Source of the DNA: Thermoanaerobacter pseudethanolicus ATCC 33223
Lineage (GTDB): Bacteria > Bacillota > Thermoanaerobacteria > Thermoanaerobacterales > Thermoanaerobacteraceae
Assembly (NCBI RefSeq): GCF_000019085.1
Contig: NC_010321.1
Coordinates: 752,501 to 816,500, forward strand
DNA length: 64,000 nucleotides
Direction: 5' to 3'
How positions within the stretch are numbered: position 1 is the stretch's first letter; every line of letters starts with the position of its first letter. Of this stretch, positions 1-8,990 are shown one piece after another. Both the position numbers and the translations under genes were made by a program. The notes under the pieces are model-generated. The model saw only the letters and a program-made list of their open reading frames with translations. It had not been told where the DNA came from and made no database searches.

Positions 1-1646
1 TTGAAAAAGGCGCTTCTATAGTGGGAGGGTGCTGCGGTACTACTCCTCACTATATAAAACTTGTTAAAAAAGCTGTAAAAGATTTAAAGCCAAAAGTCAA
101 AGTCAACAAATTTACAGCTGTAGCTTCCAATACAAAAACAGTTTTCATAGGTGAAAATTATCTTTTAAGGGTTATAGGGGAACGTATAAATCCTACTGGA
201 AAAAAGAAGTTAAGTGAGGCTTTTTTGGCGGGAAATGTGAGTTTAGCAGTAGAGGAAGCTATAAAACAGCAAAAATGCGGAGCGGAAATATTGGATGTAA
301 ATGTGGGAGTTCCTGGGGTAAACGAAGAAGAATTACTTCCTAAAGTAGTTTCTGAAATACAAAATGTGGTAGACATTCCTCTTCAAATAGATAGCACTAA
401 TATTAAAGCTGTAGAAAAAGCTATAAGAATTTTAAGAGGTAGACCCATAATCAACTCTGTAAGTGCAAAAGAGGAAAGTTTAAAAGAAGTGCTTCCTATT
501 GTCAAAAAATACGGAGCTTGTGTTGTAGGACTTACTGTAGGAGATAAAGGGCTTCCCAAAGATAGGCATGAAAGAATTGAAAATGCGAAAAAAATTATAA
601 AAAAAGCGGAAGAGTATGGCATACCTAAAGAGGACATATTGATAGATTGTATTGTGCTGACGGTTTCTTCTGAGCAGGAGGCTGCAATTGAGACTTTAGA
701 AGCGATAAAATTGGCTAAAGAAGAGTTAGGAGTAAATACTGTTGTGGGACTTAGCAATGTTTCCTTTGGTTTACCTGAAAGAAGGTTGATAAACTCTACT
801 TTTTTAGCAATGGCAGCATCTTATGGGCTTACTACTGCTATTATAAATCCCTGCGATGAAGCCATGATGGACACTTTGAGGGCTTCAATGGTTTTACTAA
901 ACAAAGATAAAGGGAGTGTAAATTATCTAAAAATATATGGTAACAGGCAAAAAGAGGAAGGTAAAGAAAAAGAACAGCAAAAAATTCAGGAAGAAGATTT
1001 AAAGTCAAAGTTCTATATCCAAATTTTAGAAGGTAAAAAATCAGGAGTAGAAGATATAGTAAAAAATATTTTGGAGGAGGAAGTTCAACCTCTTTCTATA
1101 GTTGATAACATAATAATTCCTGCCTTAAAAGAAGTGGGAGATAGATATGAAAAAGGCATATATTTCTTGCCACAACTTTTGAGCTCTGCAGAAGTGGTGC
1201 AAAGCGCTTTTAAGATAATAAAAGAAAAGCTTCCAAAAGGTTCAGTATCTAAAGGCAAAATAATACTTGCTACAGTTGAAGGAGATGTACATGATATAGG
1301 AAAAAATATAGTAAAAGTTTTGCTTGAAAACTATGGATATGATGTAATTGACTTAGGAAAAGATGTCAAAGGAGAAGTGATATTAGAGGAAGTAAAGCGA
1401 ACAGGGGCACCGTTAGTAGGTCTAAGTGCTTTGATGACGACAACTTTGTTTAATATGGAGAAAATTATCAAACTGCTTAAAGCAAATACTGATGTGAAAA
1501 TAATGGTAGGCGGGGCTGTTTTGACTGAGGAATATGCCTATAAGATTGGAGCAGATTATTACGGAAAAACGGCTCAAGATGCAGTTAAAATTGCTGATAA
1601 GTTTTTCTTAAAAAATGCTCTTTTATGTAAAACTTGTGGTATTTAA
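1..1646 (+). CDS. metH: Cobalamin-dependent methionine synthase (5' end outside window)
   Basis: The open frame runs in from the left edge (frame starts at base 3), so the N-terminal part is missing. The GTG at 21 is an internal codon inside the GGCC zinc-cysteine motif that ends the homocysteine-methyltransferase domain. Counting from that GTG, a pterin (methyl-THF) binding domain starts near residue 53 (GERINPTG). A B12 cap and Rossmann domain carrying the DxHxxG cobalamin motif (DVHDIG, about residue 422) follows. The protein ends after the B12 domain. There is no S-adenosylmethionine reactivation domain, as is usual for clostridial short MetH forms. It transfers a methyl group from methyl-THF via cobalamin to homocysteine. 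The stop is followed 13 bp later by the next gene. Confidence 0.88.
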   Translation, partial: EKGASIVGGCCGTTPHYIKLVKKAVKDLKPKVKVNKFTAVASNTKTVFIGENYLLRVIGERINPTGKKKLSEAFLAGNVSLAVEEAIKQQKCGAEILDVNVGVPGVNEEELLPKVVSEIQNVVDIPLQIDSTNIKAVEKAIRILRGRPIINSVSAKEESLKEVLPIVKKYGACVVGLTVGDKGLPKDRHERIENAKKIIKKAEEYGIPKEDILIDCIVLTVSSEQEAAIETLEAIKLAKEELGVNTVVGLSNVSFGLPERRLINSTFLAMAASYGLTTAIINPCDEAMMDTLRASMVLLNKDKGSVNYLKIYGNRQKEEGKEKEQQKIQEEDLKSKFYIQILEGKKSGVEDIVKNILEEEVQPLSIVDNIIIPALKEVGDRYEKGIYFLPQLLSSAEVVQSAFKIIKEKLPKGSVSKGKIILATVEGDVHDIGKNIVKVLLENYGYDVIDLGKDVKGEVILEEVKRTGAPLVGLSALMTTTLFNMEKIIKLLKANTDVKIMVGGAVLTEEYAYKIGADYYGKTAQDAVKIADKFFLKNALLCKTCGI

Positions 1647-1659
1647 AGGTGGTGTAGAG

Positions 1660-2115
1660 GTGTCAGTAGAAGCGGTGAAAGAGTTTTTTAAAGAGAAAGG
1701 ATATGATATTAAAATAAAAATTTTTGAAGATACAAGCACTGTGGAAAAAGCAGCTAAATCTTTAGGGGTAACTCCTGGGGAAATAGCAAAGTCTATGCTT
1801 TTTAGATTAAAAGATAAATATATTATGAATATAACAGCAGGGGATAGAAAAATAGACAATAAAAAATTTAAAGATACTTTTAAAACAAAAGCAAAAATGG
1901 CATCCCCAGAAGAAGTGTTAGAAGTTACAGGGCATCCTGTTGGTGGCGTTTGTCCTTATGGGCTGAAAAATCCGATTGAAGTATATTATGATGTGTCTTT
2001 AAAAAATTATGAGGTAGTATATCCTGCAGCTGGTGATACAAATGCTGCTGCTACCATAAAAGTCGAAGACCTTGATAAAATAGTAGAAGGAAAATGGGTA
2101 GATGTATGCCAATAG
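1660..2115 (+). CDS. YbaK/EbsC-family aminoacyl-tRNA deacylase
   Basis: A 151-residue single-domain protein of the YbaK/ProX editing family, which hydrolyses mischarged tRNA such as Cys-tRNA(Pro). Family-like features are the KSMLF segment, the TAGDRKID strand and the GGVCPYGL turn near the C-terminal third. The frame is open from 1615, but that would overlap metH. The GTG at 1660 follows an AAAGGTGG ribosome site by 7 bases and gives the usual family length, so it is chosen. It probably shares the metH transcript. Family identity is fairly sure; which tRNA it edits cannot be read from the sequence. Confidence 0.8.
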   Translation: MSVEAVKEFFKEKGYDIKIKIFEDTSTVEKAAKSLGVTPGEIAKSMLFRLKDKYIMNITAGDRKIDNKKFKDTFKTKAKMASPEEVLEVTGHPVGGVCPYGLKNPIEVYYDVSLKNYEVVYPAAGDTNAAATIKVEDLDKIVEGKWVDVCQ

Positions 2116-2131
2116 ACATACATCTACTTTT

Positions 2132-2704
2132 TTAAAAGAATTTTTTACTTTCCATATATTCTCTTACCTGTACTAAAGTTTCTCCAAATCTTTGAAAGTG
2201 TACAATCTCCCTTTCTCTCAAAAACCTTAGAGTATCTTTTACACAAGGGTCATCTGTGAGATTTATTAAATGTTCATAAGTTGCTCTTGCTTTTTCTTCG
2301 GCTGCCATATCTTCGTGTAGATCAGCGATTGCATCTCCTTTAGCCTGGATATAGGCGGCGGTCCATAACATTCCTGTTGTATCTGCATAGAATAGGCCTC
2401 TATCATGTTCTGTATAGTATTCCCCTAATCCTTCTCTTTTTAATATTTCTACTGGTACTCCCTTTAAAAGCTTGAAAACAAGAGTTGCTATTATTTCAAG
2501 GTGTGCTAATTCTTCTGTAGCAATGTCTGTCAAAACTGCTTTTGCTTTTCCTGTAGGCATGACGAATCGCTGAGTTTGATATCTTAAAGCGGCTGCCAAT
2601 TCTCCATCAGGGCCTCCATATTGGGCGATGAGGTATTTTGCCATTTTTACATCTGGTTTGCATACTTTAGCAGGATATTGTAGTTTCTTTTCATAAACCC
2701 ACAT
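2132..2704 (-). CDS. cotJC: Spore coat protein CotJC (manganese-catalase family)
   Basis: A 190-residue ferritin-like four-helix protein of the manganese catalase family. Metal-ligand style glutamates and histidines appear in TEELAHLE and in the later EEKARATYEHL and EREIVHFQRF helices. It is the last gene of the cotJA-cotJB-cotJC operon and starts 13 bp after cotJB with a GAGGA ribosome site. In Bacillus the CotJ proteins are incorporated into the inner coat of the spore, and the catalase-like subunit is thought to handle peroxide. The gene converges on the YbaK gene. The operon marks the organism as a spore former. Confidence 0.9.
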   Translation of the reverse strand: MWVYEKKLQYPAKVCKPDVKMAKYLIAQYGGPDGELAAALRYQTQRFVMPTGKAKAVLTDIATEELAHLEIIATLVFKLLKGVPVEILKREGLGEYYTEHDRGLFYADTTGMLWTAAYIQAKGDAIADLHEDMAAEEKARATYEHLINLTDDPCVKDTLRFLREREIVHFQRFGETLVQVREYMESKKFF

Positions 2705-2717
2705 AGCAAAGTCCTCC

Positions 2718-2975
2718 TCAATATTCTATTTCCCAAGGCCATGGGTCATCTACCCATTTCCAAGGATATTGACTTTGTGAATGACCAAAAACCATCAAGG
2801 GCCCGTAAAATTGTTCATATTGCTGTTTTAGCATAGACAATTGATTAGAATAATAGTTGTAGTCTTGAAGAGCTTTTTGGTCCTCGGGATGAGTGTCTAA
2901 ATATAGATTCAAATCTATGCAGGTAAACTCTATTTCCATGATTTTCTTAAGCATAGATATTTGATTGCCATCCAT
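2718..2975 (-). CDS. cotJB: Spore coat protein CotJB
   Basis: An 85-residue protein of the CotJB family: an N-terminal helix (MLKKIMEIEFTCIDL), a second helix with LYLDTHPEDQKAL, and an aromatic C-terminal tail rich in Trp and Pro (YPWKWVDDPWPW). It is the middle gene of the cotJ operon. A GAGGTG ribosome site lies 5 bases before the ATG and overlaps the end of cotJA, whose stop lies only a few bases upstream. CotJB is needed for assembly of CotJC into the coat in Bacillus; its chemistry is unknown. The assignment rests on sequence pattern and perfect operon context. Confidence 0.88.
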   Translation of the reverse strand: MDGNQISMLKKIMEIEFTCIDLNLYLDTHPEDQKALQDYNYYSNQLSMLKQQYEQFYGPLMVFGHSQSQYPWKWVDDPWPWEIEY

Positions 2976-2979
2976 TTTA

Positions 2980-3153
2980 TCACCTCATTTTTTCGCCTAC
3001 ATAAGGCATATCAAGTTCAGGAAAGACAGTGCCTTTTTTAATGGCTTCTTCCGGAGGATAAAGAGATACATACTTCTGTAAAGGCACATAAGCCTGTGCA
3101 AGCTTTAGAGAAGGAAAAGCATAATCCTGCACATAAGGATTATAGTCGTACAT
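2980..3153 (-). CDS. cotJA: Spore coat associated protein CotJA
   Basis: A 57-residue protein and first gene of the cotJ operon. It is rich in Tyr and Pro (YDYNPYVQDYAFPSLKLAQAYVPLQ), typical of CotJA, including the AYVPxQ segment followed by PEEAxxKGTxFPELD. The ATG at 3153 follows a GGGAGG site by 7 bases. A TTG 15 bases upstream overlaps that ribosome site and is rejected. Expression is expected in the mother cell under a sporulation sigma factor, but I could not define a convincing promoter in the AT-rich gap upstream. Confidence 0.85.
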   Translation of the reverse strand: MYDYNPYVQDYAFPSLKLAQAYVPLQKYVSLYPPEEAIKKGTVFPELDMPYVGEKMR

Positions 3154-3360
3154 TTTTAAACCTCCCAAATCTGTATATTTACTAATATAATATTCTTGTA
3201 TATATGTTTGTGATACAATAAAAAAACAATCAAAAGTGTGTACAACTTTATTAAAATTATGTAAAGGTTATTTTATTTTTTGATAAAAACATTTTAGTGA
3301 ATTATATTAGAATTATTGAGAAAAAAGAGGTATAATCTAAATAGCGAAGGAGGAATGAGA

Positions 3361-4713
3361 GTGAAAAGAAATGATATTATAACAGTTGAGATAAAAGACA
3401 TGGAATTTGGTGGATTTGGGATAGTCTATTTTGAGGGGAAAAAAGTAAAAATAAAAGGAGCACTTTTGGGGCAAATAATAAAGGCAAAAGTTAAAAAAGT
3501 AAAAAAGGATATGGTAGAAGGCGAAATAGTGGAAGTAATAGAGAATTCTCCTTTGGAGAAGCAAAGCTTTTGCCCTCACTTTGGAGATTGTGGTGGTTGT
3601 ATTTATCAAAATGTTGATTATTCAGATCAACTTAAGATAAAAGAAGATATTGTAAAGAAGCTTCTTGAAAAAGAGGGAATAAGAGATTATGAATTTTTAG
3701 GGATTGTGAAAAGTCCTAAAGAGCATGGTTATAGGAATAAAATGGAATATACTTTTGGAAAAGATAAAGAAGGTAATGAGGTGTTAGGACTTCACAGAAA
3801 AGGTAGATTTTATGAAGTGGTTATGACAGATAAGTGTAATATTGTTGATGATGACTTTCTCAAAGCTTTAAATCTCACTTTTGATTATGCAATAAAAAAA
3901 GGACTACCTTTTTATGATAAAAAAACTCATAAGGGTTTTTTGAGACATTTGGTGGTTCGGAAAGCTTCAAAAGCAGGGGAAATTTTGTTAAATATTGTAA
4001 CAACAACACAGTTGGAACATGACTTTAAAGAGCTTATTGAGATATATAAAAATGTGGATTTTGAAAGTCGGCTTGTAGGTGTACTACATACTCAAAACGA
4101 TTCCTGGTCAGATGCTGTAGTATGTGAAAAGTTAAATGTGTTATATGGAAAAGATTATCTTATTGAAGAGCTTTTAGGATTAAAATTTAAAATAAGTGCA
4201 TTTTCTTTTTTCCAGACCAATTCATATGGTGCAGAAAAACTTTATGAGACGGTGAGGGAATTTGCAGGAGATGTATCTGACAAAATAGTTTTTGATTTGT
4301 ACTCTGGTACAGGGACCATAGGCATAATTATGGCTCCAATGGCTAAAAAGGTGATTGGGATAGAACTAGTAGAAGAAGCAGTTATGTCAGCAAGAGAGAA
4401 TGCCAAACTAAACGGCCTTGAAAATTGCACTTTTATTGCCGGTGATGTATCTCAAAAGTTAAAGGAGATAAAAGAAAAACCTGATGTAGTAATTGTAGAC
4501 CCCCCAAGGTCTGGAATCAATCCAAAAGCGCTTGAAGACATTGTGAAATTTAACGCTGAAAAAATAGTGTATGTTTCGTGTAATCCTGAATCTCTTGTAA
4601 GGGATTTAAAAACCCTCAGTGAAGATGTATATAAAGTGAAAAAAGTAAAATGTGTAGACATGTTTCCTCATACCTATCATGTTGAGACGGTAGTTTTAAT
4701 AGAGAGAAAGTAA
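3361..4713 (+). CDS. rlmD: 23S rRNA (uracil-5-)-methyltransferase RlmD-type
   Basis: A 450-residue TrmA/RumA family RNA m5U methyltransferase. An N-terminal TRAM domain (about 1-58) is followed by iron-sulfur ligand cysteines in CPHFGDCGGC (about 71-80) plus a fourth Cys near 159. The SAM-binding motif DLYSGTGTIG is near 311, DPPRSGINP is near 380, and the catalytic Cys lies in VSCNPESL near 405. The GTG at 3361 sits 7 bases after AAGGAGG. The in-frame ATG at 3355 lies only one base from that site and is less likely. A TATAAT at 3331 may be the -10 element, but no good -35 is present. Confidence 0.9.
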   Translation: MKRNDIITVEIKDMEFGGFGIVYFEGKKVKIKGALLGQIIKAKVKKVKKDMVEGEIVEVIENSPLEKQSFCPHFGDCGGCIYQNVDYSDQLKIKEDIVKKLLEKEGIRDYEFLGIVKSPKEHGYRNKMEYTFGKDKEGNEVLGLHRKGRFYEVVMTDKCNIVDDDFLKALNLTFDYAIKKGLPFYDKKTHKGFLRHLVVRKASKAGEILLNIVTTTQLEHDFKELIEIYKNVDFESRLVGVLHTQNDSWSDAVVCEKLNVLYGKDYLIEELLGLKFKISAFSFFQTNSYGAEKLYETVREFAGDVSDKIVFDLYSGTGTIGIIMAPMAKKVIGIELVEEAVMSARENAKLNGLENCTFIAGDVSQKLKEIKEKPDVVIVDPPRSGINPKALEDIVKFNAEKIVYVSCNPESLVRDLKTLSEDVYKVKKVKCVDMFPHTYHVETVVLIERK

Positions 4714-4732
4714 GAATGAGGAGGTGAGCCGT

Positions 4733-4969
4733 TTGGCCAATCAGAATTTAAAAAGGATTATTTTAGAGGTTGTAAATAACCAGATTAGAGACAATAATCC
4801 ACCAATTACCAAAGTGACACTGGAAAGACTAAAAAAATCAGGATACACAGAACAACAGGCAAAAGAAAAAATCGCCGCAATATTAATAGAAGAAATATAC
4901 GATGTGCTAAAAAATGGTGAAGCCTACAATGAAGAACGATATGCTAAGAAACTGTCGACTTTGAAATAG
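4733..4969 (+). CDS. Conserved small helical protein of unknown function
   Basis: A 78-residue, highly charged and helical protein. An N-terminal segment NLKRIILEVVNNQIRDNNPP is followed by YTEQQAKEKIAAILIEEIYDVL and a short YNEERY tail. I do not recognise a function; similar small proteins occur in clostridia and may belong to the DUF1841-like group. The TTG at 4733 lies 8 bases after GAGGAGG and is preferred over the GTG at 4724, which overlaps that ribosome site. It begins 19 bp after rlmD and is probably cotranscribed. It is followed by a decayed gene. Confidence 0.6.
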   Translation: MANQNLKRIILEVVNNQIRDNNPPITKVTLERLKKSGYTEQQAKEKIAAILIEEIYDVLKNGEAYNEERYAKKLSTLK

Positions 4970-5605
4970 ATGTCATAGTAAAAAAATTGACACTCATGCT
5001 ATTATATTTGACATCATGGAAAGAAGAAATTATGGAGCTAAAATATCGTAGAATTCAAAAAGCTTTAAAATAAGATTTTATTGAAAAGGACATTAAAGTA
5101 GATTTTGAAGCAGGAGAAACCTTAGTTCATAGGTATGGTAAACAACAAAATACATGGATTACTCATGCTGCTCCTCTTGTTATTCCAGAAAGGAAATACT
5201 TAATTCCTGTATTAAAAGATGAATTGCTTTTATCGAGGATTGCCAAGCAAAAAAATACGGGGACTGACATAGAGATGGATATAGCTTATGTAAATAGTAC
5301 AATAAGAGATAAACGGTATGAACGGCCTATTGCTATTAGAAGTTGTATTTTAGCTGATTCCCGAACAGAAATGGATAGATCAATATTTACTTGCTCCTGA
5401 AGATGATGAGGTCCAATATGTTTTAGATATGGTAATCAATTATATTTTAAATATAGGAAAGCCCAGAAGGATTTTTGTAAGAGATGAATATTTGCTTTAT
5501 CTATTGACGGATTTATGTGAACGTGGAAAAATAGATTTACAGGTTAAAGAAAGGTTAAAAGCTATTGATAGATTTGTAGAAAGCTTTTCTGAATTTCAAT
5601 TTTAA
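4969..5605 (+). pseudogene. Decayed gene (DUF6429/DUF6930-like remnant)
   Basis: Two readable segments remain. From about 4969 a frame encodes KKLTLMLLYLTSWKEEI and then MELKYRRIQKALK, which resembles the start of DUF6429-type proteins. It stops at TAA 5071 and continues in the same frame to TGA 5398. A one-base shift near 5370 restores a second frame (IDQYLLAPEDDEVQYVLDM) to TAA 5605. The second part, with KPRRIFVRDEYLL, resembles the DUF6930-type C terminus. One stop plus one frameshift make this a pseudogene. The family names are from memory and uncertain; the broken frames are seen directly. Confidence 0.6.
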
Positions 5606-5609
5606 TAAG

Positions 5610-5656
5610 AAAGCAGATAGTTTTGGGAGAATGAATTGCTATCTGCTTTTATTTAT
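5610..5656 (+). terminator. Rho-independent terminator after the decayed gene
   Basis: An 11-bp stem (AAAGCAGATAG paired with CTATCTGCTTT) around an 18-base loop, followed by a T-rich run. It sits directly after the last stop of the pseudogene and before the patatin gene. Confidence 0.75.
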
Positions 5657-5716
5657 TTTCTAGGTAATATATGGTATACTTAATAGTGCAAAGTAGCGAA
5701 AAGGCAGGGATATAAA

Positions 5717-6919
5717 ATGTATGGAGTAGTATTAGAAGGTGGAGGAGCGAGAGGGGCCTATCAAATAGGAGTTTATAAGGCACTGATAGAGGAAGGAATA
5801 GAAGTAGGAGGAATTGCAGGCACTTCTGTAGGCGCTTTAAATGGGGCTGTATTAGTGCAAGGAGATTTTGAAAAGGCTTATGAGCTATGGTATGATATTT
5901 CTTATTCCAAAGTCATAAAGGCTGAGGATGAAGAGATAGAGAAATTGAAAAAGGGTAAGCTGGAAAGAGAAGATATCCTTTTATTAGTTCAAAGATTAAA
6001 AGGCATCTTTGGAGATGGAGGCTTAGATATAACTCCTTTGAGGAATTTATTACAAGAAGTTATAGATGAAGACAAGATAAGAAGGTCAGGGAAGGATTTT
6101 GGCATTGTGACAGTGTCTTTAAGTGATTTAAAGCCGTTGGAATTATACATTGAAGACATTCCTCAAGGGAAATTGGTAGATTATTTGATGGCAAGCGCTT
6201 ACTTGCCTGTTTTTAAGAGGGAAAAAATTGATGGAAAAAAGTATATTGACGGAGGGATATACAACAATCTTCCTGCTAATTTGCTAATGGACAAGGGATA
6301 TAAGGACTTGATAGTCATAAGGACAGGAAGCTTTGGAATCGTGAGGAAACTTGATTTTAAAGGCTTAAATGTTTTGGTCATTTCTCCAAAAGAGGATTTA
6401 GGAGGGATATTAGATTTTGATAAAAATCTTTCCAGGTATAATCTTAAATTAGGGTACTTTGATGGTCTAAAAGCTTTAAAAGGACTAAAAGGATATAAAT
6501 ATTATATACACCCAGAGGAAAAAGAAGAATTTTTTATAAATTATCTTTTAAACTTAGAAGGGGAGAAAATAAAAGATATAAAGGAGATTTTTAGAATCAA
6601 TCAAGAAATACCTGACAAAAGGGCTTTGTTTGAATTTATAATACCAAGACTTTGTGGAATCTTGGACTTAAAAGATACTGCTGATTACGAAGAAATATTT
6701 TTAGCATTGTTAGAAAATTTAGCAGAAACCTATGATGTAGATAGGTTTAAAGTTTACACCTATGCTGAACTTATAGAAGAAATAAAGAGAAAAGTTAGAA
6801 TAGAGGAAGAGGAAGAAGAGGGCAATATAATCGAGAAAATAATTAAAAAAGTGGATGTGCTTTCTTTGTTTACAAAAAGTGAAGTCATAAAAGAATTAGG
6901 TAGGATTATTTTTAGTTAA
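5717..6919 (+). CDS. Patatin-like phospholipase
   Basis: A 400-residue protein with a patatin catalytic core in the first ~200 residues: oxyanion glycine loop GGGARG (8-13), nucleophile elbow GTSVG (about 36-40, Ser in the middle) and the catalytic Asp in DGG (about 178-180). This Ser-Asp dyad hydrolyses acyl esters of membrane lipids in known members. The C-terminal half is charged and has no domain I recognise. The ATG at 5717 follows a weak AGGGA ribosome site. There is no signal peptide, so it should be cytoplasmic or peripheral to the membrane. It stands alone between a terminator and the AhpD-like gene. Confidence 0.85.
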   Translation: MYGVVLEGGGARGAYQIGVYKALIEEGIEVGGIAGTSVGALNGAVLVQGDFEKAYELWYDISYSKVIKAEDEEIEKLKKGKLEREDILLLVQRLKGIFGDGGLDITPLRNLLQEVIDEDKIRRSGKDFGIVTVSLSDLKPLELYIEDIPQGKLVDYLMASAYLPVFKREKIDGKKYIDGGIYNNLPANLLMDKGYKDLIVIRTGSFGIVRKLDFKGLNVLVISPKEDLGGILDFDKNLSRYNLKLGYFDGLKALKGLKGYKYYIHPEEKEEFFINYLLNLEGEKIKDIKEIFRINQEIPDKRALFEFIIPRLCGILDLKDTADYEEIFLALLENLAETYDVDRFKVYTYAELIEEIKRKVRIEEEEEEGNIIEKIIKKVDVLSLFTKSEVIKELGRIIFS

Positions 6920-6999
6920 AATTATGACAAGTTTTTTTTATTCCAATAATAGAGTATAATTAGTGTGAATACTAAAATATAAAACTGGAGGTAGTAAAA

Positions 7000-7569
7000 G
7001 TGTCAGAAGAAAAGGCAAATAGAATATACGATGTAAAAACATTTTATAAGTTTGTAGAAGATTTATTGACCCATGGAGGGCAGCCTAAACCTTCTAAAAA
7101 AGTGAAGTTAAGCAAAGATTTTATGGAAAGGATTATGCTGGCGGTAACACAAGTGAATGGTTGCCCCTATTGCAGTTATTTTCACGCCAAAGAGGCTTTG
7201 AAGTCAGGCATGTCAAAGGAAGAGATAAAAAATTTGTTAAATGGAGAATTTGGAGATGTTCCGGAAGACCAAGTGGTAGCTTTAATGTTTGCTGAGCATT
7301 ATGCTGAGACTGCAGGACATCCTGATCCAGATGCCTATAAAAGACTTTTGGAGACTTATGGAGAGGACTATACTTATAGCATTATGAACGCTATAAGAGC
7401 TATTATGGTAGGTAATACTCATGGCAATGCTTTTCATGCTTTAAGAAGAAGATTAGGAGGTAAACCTCTTCCTAACAGCACATTGGGAAATGAATTAGGA
7501 GTAGTGTTTGGCATATTTGTATTTGTACCGGTCATACTAATTAAACAGCTTTTTAGAAGAAAGAATTAG
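7000..7569 (+). CDS. Carboxymuconolactone decarboxylase / AhpD-like protein with C-terminal membrane anchor
   Basis: A 189-residue protein of the CMD/AhpD fold. The signature CPYCSYFH (C55, C58, H62) is the redox-active site of AhpD-type peroxidases. Unusually, the C terminus (about 165-185) is a strong hydrophobic helix followed by KQLFRRKN, suggesting tethering to the inner face of the membrane. The GTG at 7000 lies 7 bases after GGAGGT. A likely role is thiol-based peroxide reduction; the substrate and reducing partner are not evident nearby. Confidence 0.75.
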   Translation: MSEEKANRIYDVKTFYKFVEDLLTHGGQPKPSKKVKLSKDFMERIMLAVTQVNGCPYCSYFHAKEALKSGMSKEEIKNLLNGEFGDVPEDQVVALMFAEHYAETAGHPDPDAYKRLLETYGEDYTYSIMNAIRAIMVGNTHGNAFHALRRRLGGKPLPNSTLGNELGVVFGIFVFVPVILIKQLFRRKN

Positions 7570-7634
7570 CTTCTTATTTTCCTTTTATATGGCACGGTTT
7601 TTTATAAATAAAGGAAAGGGGGATTTAATTTTAT

Positions 7635-7733
7635 TTATTTTAAACTTATTCCAATGTAAATCAGTAAAGGTATAGCTATTATATGGATAAGAAGCCACCA
7701 ACCCCAACCTATAGAAGGAGTCCATTTTGTCAT
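7635..7733 (-). CDS. Tiny membrane peptide (32 aa)
   Basis: A 32-residue frame starting MTKWTPSIGWGWWLL and ending in a hydrophobic stretch (IHIIAIPLLIYIGISLK), i.e. one transmembrane helix. The ATG is preceded by GGAGGTG at ideal spacing, which strongly supports translation. I recognise no family. The surrounding gap between the AhpD-like gene and the glycosyltransferase holds nothing else convincing. Similar tiny membrane peptides are common in spore formers, but no role can be assigned. Confidence 0.6.
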   Translation of the reverse strand: MTKWTPSIGWGWWLLIHIIAIPLLIYIGISLK

Positions 7734-7889
7734 GTTATCACCTCCTCTTCCTATACAAACCTTATTGTGTTCAGTATAAGAAGTATTTATTCATTTATTA
7801 GAAGGAGATGAAAAGTATTGGAAGTAGATGAAAAGACTAAAAAAGTGTTTTTAAAAAATTCCTAAAATTAAAATAAAAGAGGGTCTTGT

Positions 7890-8990
7890 ATGACTGTTTT
7901 GATTTTATCAATTATAGGAGTTATTAGTGGTTTTATATTATTTTCACGAGTTATTATTAAAAATGGTGTTCAACATTATACTGGTAATGTAAGGGTTTCT
8001 GTAATTATTCCTGCTAGAAATGAAGAAAAAAATTTACCATATCTTCTCGATAGTCTACAAAAACAAACTTATAAGCCTTATGAAATAATTGTAGTTGATG
8101 ATTTTTCTGAGGATTATACAAGCGAAATAGCTAAAACTTTTGGAGCTAAAGTGATAAAAAATAGGGAATTACCCAAAGGATGGACAGGGAAAAATTGGGC
8201 TTTGTGGAATGGCTTTTTGGAGTCTAGTGGAGATGTACTTATTTTCCTTGATGCAGATGTGAGACTATCTCCTTTTGCAGTAGAGTCTCTTCTTAAGGAA
8301 CAGGTGAAAGTTGGGGGAGCAATATCTGTAATTCCTTATCATTACACAGATAAGTTTTATGAAAGGCTTGCTCTTATAACTAATATTTTAGGGATATTTG
8401 CTTTTACTTCTCCTTTTGAAAGAAAAAGTCCAAAAGGCTTATATGGATCATGTATAGTAGTGGATAGGGAGAATTATGAGAAAGTTAAAGGGCACTATAG
8501 TGTAAAGGGAGAGCTATTAGATGACCTTAATTTAGGTAAAAAGTTCTCAGATGCCAAAATTAACATTAAAAATTTTATTGGATATGACCTTGTCTCTTTT
8601 AGGATGTACCCTTATGGTATTATAAGCGAAATACAGGGATTTAGCAAAGGAGCAATTTTGAGTGCAAATACTTTAAGTTTTGGAACGATTTTCTTGATAG
8701 TTTTATGGCTTTTAGGACTTGTATTAGTGGGATTTATAACTCCTTTTTTGGTTTTTTCTCATTCGCCTATTGCTATTTTTTACGAAATTGGCTATCTTTT
8801 TTATACTCTGCAAATACTATATTTTACAAAGTATACAGGAAGATTTGGTATATTTATTCCTATTTTTCATTTTATTTCGACAGCCTTTTTTATACTAGTA
8901 ACTTTACATTCCTTTTATCAGGTGGCATTTAAGAAAAAAGTTTTATGGAAGGGTAGGGAAATAAGTGTAGAAAGAAGGAATAATGTATGA
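7890..8990 (+). CDS. Family 2 glycosyltransferase with C-terminal membrane helices
   Basis: A 366-residue protein. One N-terminal hydrophobic helix (1-20) precedes a GT-A domain starting SVIIPARNEEKNLP, with VVDDFSED for nucleotide binding and the metal-binding DAD motif (LDADV, about 120). Three or so hydrophobic helices fill the last 110 residues. The layout resembles the membrane glycosyltransferases that act on lipid acceptors such as carotenoids or polyprenyl lipids. The stop overlaps the next start by four bases (ATGA), so it is translationally coupled to a PlsY-like acyltransferase. This points to a shared lipid or glycolipid pathway; acceptor unknown. Confidence 0.82.
   Translation: MTVLILSIIGVISGFILFSRVIIKNGVQHYTGNVRVSVIIPARNEEKNLPYLLDSLQKQTYKPYEIIVVDDFSEDYTSEIAKTFGAKVIKNRELPKGWTGKNWALWNGFLESSGDVLIFLDADVRLSPFAVESLLKEQVKVGGAISVIPYHYTDKFYERLALITNILGIFAFTSPFERKSPKGLYGSCIVVDRENYEKVKGHYSVKGELLDDLNLGKKFSDAKINIKNFIGYDLVSFRMYPYGIISEIQGFSKGAILSANTLSFGTIFLIVLWLLGLVLVGFITPFLVFSHSPIAIFYEIGYLFYTLQILYFTKYTGRFGIFIPIFHFISTAFFILVTLHSFYQVAFKKKVLWKGREISVERRNNV

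Noticed and set aside
7818-7865. 15-codon frame starting TTG (MEVDEKTKK...) before the glycosyltransferase
   Set aside because: It has a GGAGATG site but is too short to support; could be a leader peptide, no further evidence.
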